Shown here piece by piece: positions 5,980 through 9,320 of a stretch of 9,320 nucleotides of DNA. The notes under the pieces are model-generated. The model made no database searches. It was given only the letters and a program-made list of their open reading frames with translations, and was not told where the DNA came from. The stretch covers positions 1 through 9,320 of the forward strand of contig DASZQO010000240.1 in NCBI GenBank assembly GCA_035549615.1, given 5' to 3'. The stretch's first letter is position 1, and each line of letters begins with the position of its first letter. Source of the stretch: JAKAWQ01 sp035549615. GTDB lineage: Bacteria; Pseudomonadota; Alphaproteobacteria; Acetobacterales; Acetobacteraceae. A program made the translations under genes and the position numbers.

Positions 5980-6051
5980 GGGCGCGTAGCTCAGCGGGAG
6001 AGCACCACCTTGACACGGTGGGGGTCAGAGGTTCGATCCCTCTCGCGCCCA
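5980..6051 (+). tRNA. tRNA-Val (anticodon GAC)
   Basis: The cloverleaf folds fully. The acceptor GGGCGCG (5980-5986) pairs with CGCGCCC (6044-6050), with discriminator A at 6051. The D arm is GCTC/GAGC. The anticodon stem CCACC/GGTGG encloses the loop TTGACAC with GAC at 6012-6014, and the T arm AGAGG/CCTCT encloses TTCGATC. The anticodon reads GUC and GUU. CCA is not encoded (the next bases are TTC), so it must be added by the CCA-adding enzyme. Confidence 0.96.
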
Positions 6052-6150
6052 TTCGGTTTCCTAGGGTTGGGGCCAGTTCCCACCGGATGGATGAGGCCCA
6101 GGATGATGGGCGGGGGTCGGAACGCCCCTTGGCAGTCACCGCAAAACCGC

Positions 6151-6172
6151 GACAATGAAAATCAATGAGAAT
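6151..6172 (+). promoter_or_regulatory. Possible Fur-like site upstream of the deazaflavin-dependent oxidoreductase gene
   Basis: GACAATGAAAATCAATGAG (6151-6169) matches the classical 19-base Fur box in 13 positions. It contains two half-site-like repeats, AATGAAAAT (6154-6162) and AATGAGAAT (6164-6172), in a 10-base period. It lies 45-66 bases upstream of the start codon, where an operator could act. The rest of the 6052-6216 gap holds nothing recognisable. It may be chance in a locally AT-rich stretch, and the Fur/Mur site of this family may differ from the E. coli consensus. Confidence 0.3.
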
Positions 6173-6216
6173 GGTTCCGCGGTACTTTTGCCGAATGCAG
6201 AGAGGAGGTTTTATCC

Positions 6217-6684
6217 ATGCCTGAAGCCAGGCTTGCGCCGAATCTTCCCCAGTGGATGATCGACCACGCGAACCGCTACCTCTCCAGCGGCGGGACGGAT
6301 GGGCACATGTATAAGATCGCCCCGCCCGGTTATGCGGAGATGACCGTGCCTTCGTTGCTGCTGACGACAACGGGACGGAAGTCGGGCGAGAAATTCATTT
6401 TCCCATTGTTCTATGGCCGAACAGGCAACAGTTACATCATCGTGGCCTCGAAGGGCGGCGCGCCCGAACATCCCGGCTGGTATCGAAACCTCCTCGCCAA
6501 CCCGGATGTCGAGGTCCAGGTCGGTACAAAGACGTTCCGGGCGAAGGCCAGAACCGTTACAGGCACAGAACGAGCGCAGCTATGGAATGAGGCGTTGAAA
6601 TTCTGGCCCCCCTATGCGGACTACCAAAAAAAGACCGAGCGTGAGATTCCGGTGGTGGTCCTTGATCCTCTCGATTCCGTCTGA
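6217..6684 (+). CDS. Deazaflavin (F420)-dependent nitroreductase-family oxidoreductase (FDOR, Ddn-like)
   Basis: This 155-residue protein fits the split beta-barrel FDOR family typified by mycobacterial Ddn, which transfers hydride from reduced F420 to quinones or nitro compounds. The marks are LLLTTTGRKSGEKFIFPLFY (47-66) with the TTGRKSG motif. VASKGGAPEHPGWYRNLLAN (76-95) is the cofactor-binding block with Lys79, and PDVEVQVGTKTFRAKAR and a YADYQKKTEREIPVVVL end (133-149) follow. The length is normal and the protein looks soluble or peripheral. The start is fixed by GGAGG at 6204-6208, 8 bases before the ATG. Codon use is less GC-biased than in the neighbouring core genes, which suggests acquisition. 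The gene follows tRNA-Val(GAC) and appears monocistronic. Whether this organism makes F420 cannot be seen here; some family members use FMN or heme instead. Confidence 0.88.
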   Translation: MPEARLAPNLPQWMIDHANRYLSSGGTDGHMYKIAPPGYAEMTVPSLLLTTTGRKSGEKFIFPLFYGRTGNSYIIVASKGGAPEHPGWYRNLLANPDVEVQVGTKTFRAKARTVTGTERAQLWNEALKFWPPYADYQKKTEREIPVVVLDPLDSV

Positions 6685-6757
6685 CGGCGGATTTTCTGCA
6701 GATCAATCCAATGGGGCAATGATGCCGGCCCGGTATGAAGGCATCGCGATGGGTGGC

Positions 6758-6786
6758 CGCGTGGCGGGTCTTTCCACCACCACGCG
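6758..6786. repeat. Inverted repeat downstream of the FDOR gene
   Basis: CGCGTGG (6758-6764) and CCACGCG (6780-6786) form a perfect 7-base stem with a 15-base loop, 74 bases after the FDOR stop. There is no T-run on either side, so a terminator role is only possible. The rest of 6685-6858 shows nothing recognisable. Confidence 0.35.
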
Positions 6787-6858
6787 AACGATGGTCTGGA
6801 TTTGATCTCCATGGCGATGCGTGCAGGCATAGGCAACCCGCAGAGCAGGACGTCCAAG

Positions 6859-7173
6859 ATGAAAAAGACTGTTCTCATGTTGCTGGTGGTGGGGTTCTCG
6901 GCAGTTGCGTCGTCTGCGGCATTTGCTCAGAACGACAGTTGCGGAACTCCGACTCAAACCCAGGAATGGTTCGATGCGGTAGCAAAACACGGGCAATTTG
7001 CAAGCAAGGATGACGAAACAAAATTTACGGTGGCTTTCATCTACAAGAATTGCTCAGGCGGAGAGGTCGTGGAACTCCCGCAGAGCGTGATTGCATTATG
7101 CAATTTCAATAAGACCATCATCAGGATGGATCAGAATAACGTCGTCTGCGTTCTCGTGCCGCGATCGGACTGA
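6859..7173 (+). CDS. Small secreted protein with four cysteines, unknown function
   Basis: I do not recognise this protein. From the ATG at 6859 the 104 residues begin with a clear Sec signal peptide: basic n-region MKK, hydrophobic core VLMLLVVGFSAVASSAAFA, and a cleavage site after AFA (23). The mature 81 residues carry Cys28, Cys65, Cys81 and Cys97, enough for two disulfides in the periplasm, and one central FTVAFIYKNC strand-like stretch. A longer in-frame start at 6802 would hide the signal peptide and is rejected; AGCAGGA at 6844-6850 serves the 6859 start. Codon choice (AAA, AAT, CAA, ACA) is clearly more AT-rich than in the ribosomal or dehydratase genes, a sign of recent acquisition. 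It is the second gene of the segment between the two tRNA-Val genes. Confidence 0.68.
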   Translation: MKKTVLMLLVVGFSAVASSAAFAQNDSCGTPTQTQEWFDAVAKHGQFASKDDETKFTVAFIYKNCSGGEVVELPQSVIALCNFNKTIIRMDQNNVVCVLVPRSD

Positions 7174-7512
7174 TCCGACAACGGCAGTCAAGTGTCTGGG
7201 GCAATCACGTGTCCGGCCTCGAAGCCATGCTGCTGCGGGCGTTGCGGGGGCGGGCGATGTCACGGCTTTGCCTACCCCAGATCTGGGATGCCGGCTCGAT
7301 GACACTTGGCAATCCTTCGGCGCGTTCATGAAGACTCGGTTTGCTTGCCAATCAAGCTGAGCCTGAAGTGGTCTCTACGGGTCATAGGGGGCTATATCGG
7401 CGCATCACCGCAAAGAGATCTTTCCCGCTTGCCATAGGTCCCACCCAACGCCGATCGCAGCACAGCAACGGCAGCCGCTTTTGCATTGACCGGGGGGTTG
7501 TTCACATCCCGC
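7174..7512. other. 339-base stretch without a recognisable gene
   Basis: No frame here has a start, ribosome binding site and sensible protein. It contains the perfect 12-base palindrome CCCAGATCTGGG (7276-7287) and, at 7239-7254, a second copy of the GCGTTGCGGGGGCGGG sequence found at 2215-2230. It may be decayed DNA inside the acquired segment. Confidence 0.5.
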
Positions 7513-7842
7513 TCAAGGGGGGTCCACAAGCCAGAGAGCGCCAAGGACCGAGGCCACCACGACGACCACGAGCAGGACCGTCCCCAGCTTCGAGTGGGGC
7601 GGCCGGTCGGGTGGGGATCCCGCGAGCGTTTCTGCCCGCCGGACCTCTGGTTGCGCGCCCGAGTACCTCGCTTTTCGGCAGGAATGGCCCGTGCCGGGCA
7701 GCCCGAGAGTCGCGCGCGTGCCCTGGCGGCCGAAACCGATGGTCGCGCCGGGCGGCCAGGGGCCGACACTGATACCGGATTTCGATCGGTTGATCCCGGC
7801 GTCCTTGCCCGGGCGAAGGCGCCTTCGAAACCACCAGACCAT
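7513..7842 (-). CDS. DUF4236-like protein with C-terminal membrane anchor
   Basis: This 109-residue chain starts MVWWFRRRLRPGKDAGINRS and continues KSGISVGPWPPGATIGFGR, then GTRATLGLPGTGHSCRK. This is the DUF4236 pattern: FRFRRR..., then NxSKSGxSxSxGxxGATxxxGxxGxRxTxGxPGTGLSY. That domain is short, of unknown function, and common in phage, plasmid and accessory regions. Residues 61-85 are a variable Pro-rich linker and 87-105 a hydrophobic helix (KLGTVLLVVVVVASVLGALW), so the domain is probably tethered to the membrane with most of the chain cytoplasmic. The final Tyr of GLSY is replaced (GHSC), and an AGINRS step replaces the usual LNLS, suggesting a divergent or decaying copy. Ribosome binding is weak. 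A LexA-type box lies 117 bases upstream on the same strand. Confidence 0.68.
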   Translation of the reverse strand: MVWWFRRRLRPGKDAGINRSKSGISVGPWPPGATIGFGRQGTRATLGLPGTGHSCRKARYSGAQPEVRRAETLAGSPPDRPPHSKLGTVLLVVVVVASVLGALWLVDPP

Positions 7843-7958
7843 TTTTCCGCTTGCCCCCGCGAGGTCGGCTTGCGTGTGCTAAGCCAATCTGCCTTCGCGA
7901 TCGTTAAGGCCCCGCATACGGCAGCGAAGTCAGCGTGCTGAAGGCAGTGGCGGGAGAT

Positions 7959-7973
7959 GAACAAAAAGCGAAC
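7959..7973 (-). promoter_or_regulatory. LexA-type SOS box, GTTC-N7-GTTC
   Basis: On the minus strand GTTCGCTTTTTGTTC is an exact match to GTTC-N7-GTTC, the direct-repeat LexA operator of alphaproteobacteria, with the T-rich spacer typical of real sites. The nearest correctly oriented gene is the DUF4236-like gene, whose ATG is 117 bases downstream. No known SOS gene (lexA, recA, imuA) is present in the window. Confidence 0.55.
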
Positions 7974-7974
7974 A

Positions 7975-7997
7975 AGGGGCACGGAAAGGGGCACGGA
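7975..7997. repeat. 11-base direct repeat, period 12
   Basis: AGGGGCACGGA occurs at 7975-7985 and again at 7987-7997, immediately next to the LexA-type box. The rest of 7843-8090 holds no gene that I can support. Confidence 0.6.
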
Positions 7998-8090
7998 TTG
8001 GTCCGGAAAATGCCGGTTCGTTCTGGTCCTTGGTGATCCGGCCCCGCTCGCCGCTATCGCCAAAATGTCCTGGAATTCTCTGGAAATCCC

Positions 8091-8165
8091 TGGTGGGTGC
8101 GGCAGGGATTGAACCTGCGACCCCCGCCGTGTGAAGGCGATGCTCTCCCGCTGAGCTACGCACCC
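8091..8165 (-). tRNA. tRNA-Val (anticodon CAC), CCA encoded
   Basis: Read on the minus strand, the acceptor GGGTGCG (5' end at 8165) pairs with CGCACCC, with discriminator A at 8094 and encoded CCA at 8091-8093. The D arm is GCTC/GAGC. The anticodon stem TCGCC/GGCGG encloses loop TTCACAC with anticodon CAC (reads GUG), and the T arm GCAGG/CCTGC is intact. It faces tRNA-Val(GAC) at 5980 in the opposite orientation. Confidence 0.96.
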
Positions 8166-8202
8166 GGGGTCCGGAAACCGGCTGAGAAACCGGCCGGGGC
8201 CT

Positions 8203-8233
8203 TAAATAGGGTGCCGGCCGGCGGGCCTGTCAA
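8203..8233 (-). promoter_or_regulatory. Promoter of tRNA-Val(CAC)
   Basis: On the minus strand a perfect -35 TTGACA (8233-8228) precedes TATTTA (8208-8203) with 19 bases between; shifting the -10 to CTATTT gives 18. A GC-rich stretch AGGCCCCGG follows the -10, as in stringently controlled stable-RNA promoters. The tRNA would start about 38 bases downstream of the -10. A 9-base direct repeat GAAACCGGC (plus strand 8174-8182 and 8186-8194) lies in the leader. Confidence 0.55.
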
Positions 8234-8289
8234 GCGAGCCGAATTTGTCCGTTGCGGAACCCCTTCGCCGCGGCCAATGATCCGCCGCC

Positions 8290-9180
8290 ATGCCGCAGAT
8301 CTCCGCCCTGGCTGGCGTTGCCGCGTTGGCCCTTTCTCCTCTGGTCTTCGCGCCCCCCGCTCTTGCGCAATTGCCGCCGCTTCCGCCCACGCTTGAGCTC
8401 ACCTACACCACTTATGCCGCCGGGTTCACAACCCTCCGGCTGACCGCGGATCTCGCCCTGACCCCCAATGGCTATCAGCTCTCGCTCACCTATCGGACTG
8501 TCGGCACGATCGGATTTTTCTTGCCGGGTCACGATACCGCTTCGGCCGAAGGCACCTGGCGGGGCGATGCCCCCGCGCCGTCCGAGTTCGCGAGCGAGGG
8601 CATCTGGAGCGGCCGCTCCTACGGTGTGGAGATGGACTATCCCGATGGCGCGCCCCAGGTGCTGCAGATCACGCCGCCCCAGGCCGGCCTGCGCGAGAAA
8701 GTGCCGCCCGCGCTCCGGCGAAACACGATCGATACCGCCTCGGCAATGGCGCTGCTGCTGCGCCGGATGATCGAGGGCGAAGGCTGCGATCTTTCGGTCC
8801 GTGTCTTCGATGGGCGGCGGCTGATCGCGTTCACCGCGCGCACTGCGGGCACCGAAATATTGGCGCCGACCACCCGCTCCTTTTTTCACGGCCCGGCCAT
8901 TCGCTGCGATATCACCGGCAGGATGCTCGCCGGGTTCCTGCTGTCCGAAAGCCCGGCAGAGCGGACGCGCCCGCACAATGGCGCCGTCTGGTTTGCTCAT
9001 CCCATCCCCGGTCTGCCCCTTCTCCCGGTGCGCATCGCCTTTGACACGAAATGGTTCACCGCGGCGACGATGTATCTGACGAACATCACCGCGGGCCCGC
9101 ATCTTCCTCCGCCGCTGCCTGAGGATCTCGCGCAGGCGCGGACGGCAGCAGAGTCTCCGCGAGCGGCGGCAGCGCACTGA
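8290..9180 (+). CDS. DUF3108-domain exported protein
   Basis: This 296-residue protein has an N-terminal signal peptide (ALAGVAALALSPLVFAPPALA, likely cut after ALA at 26), then a beta-rich region typical of DUF3108: LELTYTTYAAGFTTLRLTAD, YQLSLTYRTVGTIGFFLPGH, and later RRNTIDTASAMALLLRRMIE followed by a single Cys, and the VRVFDGRRLIAF strand. DUF3108 proteins are periplasmic, of unknown biochemical role, and common in Acetobacteraceae and other proteobacteria; a lipocalin-like barrel is likely. The ATG at 8290 must be the start, since an in-frame TGA lies at 8278-8280, yet there is no clear Shine-Dalgarno and the signal n-region lacks Lys or Arg, which is unusual. Its last 95 bases overlap the 3' end of the HAD gene on the other strand. 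Confidence 0.84.
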   Translation: MPQISALAGVAALALSPLVFAPPALAQLPPLPPTLELTYTTYAAGFTTLRLTADLALTPNGYQLSLTYRTVGTIGFFLPGHDTASAEGTWRGDAPAPSEFASEGIWSGRSYGVEMDYPDGAPQVLQITPPQAGLREKVPPALRRNTIDTASAMALLLRRMIEGEGCDLSVRVFDGRRLIAFTARTAGTEILAPTTRSFFHGPAIRCDITGRMLAGFLLSESPAERTRPHNGAVWFAHPIPGLPLLPVRIAFDTKWFTAATMYLTNITAGPHLPPPLPEDLAQARTAAESPRAAAAH

Positions 9181-9320
9181 TCGAGGGGAGGGTGAGGGCT
9201 CTCTCCGCCATCTCTGCCCGTCCATAGCCCCAGAGCGCGAAGACCGGGATGACGCCAGCCGCCTGCGCCGCCGCGATGTCGTTCGCGTGATCGCCAAGCA
9301 TGATCGCCCGGTCCGGCTTG
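9086..9320 (-). CDS. HAD-superfamily phosphatase, phosphoglycolate phosphatase-like, 5' end cut by the window edge
   Basis: Only the C-terminal 77 residues are visible. KPDRAIMLGDHANDIAAAQA (first visible residues) contains HAD motif III (Lys) and motif IV (GDHANDI, with the two metal-binding aspartates). It is followed by AGVIPVFALWGYG, the Gph-type end in which phosphoglycolate phosphatases have VxWGY. These are cytoplasmic Mg2+-dependent phosphatases; Gph clears 2-phosphoglycolate from DNA-repair and oxygenation reactions, but relatives act on other phosphates. The nucleophile motif DxDGT lies beyond the right edge. The last 30 residues or so are Pro/Ala-rich and run 95 bases into the DUF3108 gene. 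Confidence 0.84.
   Translation of the reverse strand, partial: KPDRAIMLGDHANDIAAAQAAGVIPVFALWGYGRAEMAERALTLPSISALPPLAETLLPSAPARDPQAAAEEDAGPR

Noticed and set aside
5801..6370. Minus-strand frame reading through tRNA-Val(GAC)
   Set aside because: The GIEPLTPTVSRWCS-type text is the familiar false translation of a valine tRNA gene.
7486..7941. 151-codon plus-strand frame opposite the DUF4236-like gene
   Set aside because: It has no recognisable motif and is antisense to a frame with a clear domain pattern and transmembrane helix.
8230..9297. 355-codon minus-strand frame opposite the DUF3108 gene
   Set aside because: It is Arg/Gly-rich low-complexity translation, has no ribosome binding site, and conflicts with the signal-peptide-bearing plus-strand gene and the HAD gene.
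1..9320. CRISPR array, intact IS element, integrase, toxin-antitoxin or phage-defence genes
   Set aside because: No regularly spaced repeats, transposase or integrase motifs, or defence-domain signatures were seen on either strand.

Overview
The window is GC-rich DNA from an alphaproteobacterium, most likely Rhodospirillales, family Acetobacteraceae. The evidence is the gene style (a DUF3108 periplasmic protein, and ribosomal protein S9 with the long N-terminal extension seen in alphaproteobacteria), a GTTC-N7-GTTC LexA-type site of the alphaproteobacterial pattern, and an intergenic pair of T-rich/A-rich hairpins of a kind I remember from acetic acid bacteria. The family assignment is inference from reading; no search was run.

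Left part (1-3005): a two-gene chromate-transport unit on the minus strand (two half-length CHR proteins; the second runs off the left edge). A plus-strand LysE/RhtB exporter with a TTG start follows, then a 63-residue helical protein on the minus strand that ends 2 bases from it. Next is a 400-base intergenic region holding three hairpins, then a DinB-fold metal protein. A low-confidence Cys-rich small ORF overlaps the front of the chromate transporter.

Middle part (3009-5804): a large minus-strand IlvD/Edd-family [2Fe-2S] dehydratase, best read as a sugar-acid dehydratase. It is divergent from the housekeeping rplM-rpsI operon (ribosomal proteins L13 and S9), which has a readable sigma70 promoter. 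A symmetric GGTA-N6-TACC site lies between the two.

Right part (5980-9320): tRNA-Val(GAC) on plus and tRNA-Val(CAC) on minus face each other about 2 kb apart. Between them sit short genes of accessory character, some with less GC-rich codon use: a deazaflavin-dependent (F420-type) oxidoreductase, a small secreted four-cysteine protein and a DUF4236-like membrane-anchored protein, plus about 340 bases with no recognisable gene and a good LexA box. This is the part most likely to have been gained by transfer. Right of the second tRNA the core pattern resumes with an exported DUF3108 protein and, converging on it with a 95-base overlap, the 3' end of a HAD phosphatase that runs off the right edge.

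Apart from the chromate pair and the ribosomal pair, the genes are mostly monocistronic and functionally unrelated. I see no defence system, CRISPR array, intact transposase or integrase. The items most worth a second look are the tRNA-bracketed segment with its LexA box, the hairpin repeat at 2318-2437, and the Cys-rich ORF overlapping the chromate transporter.
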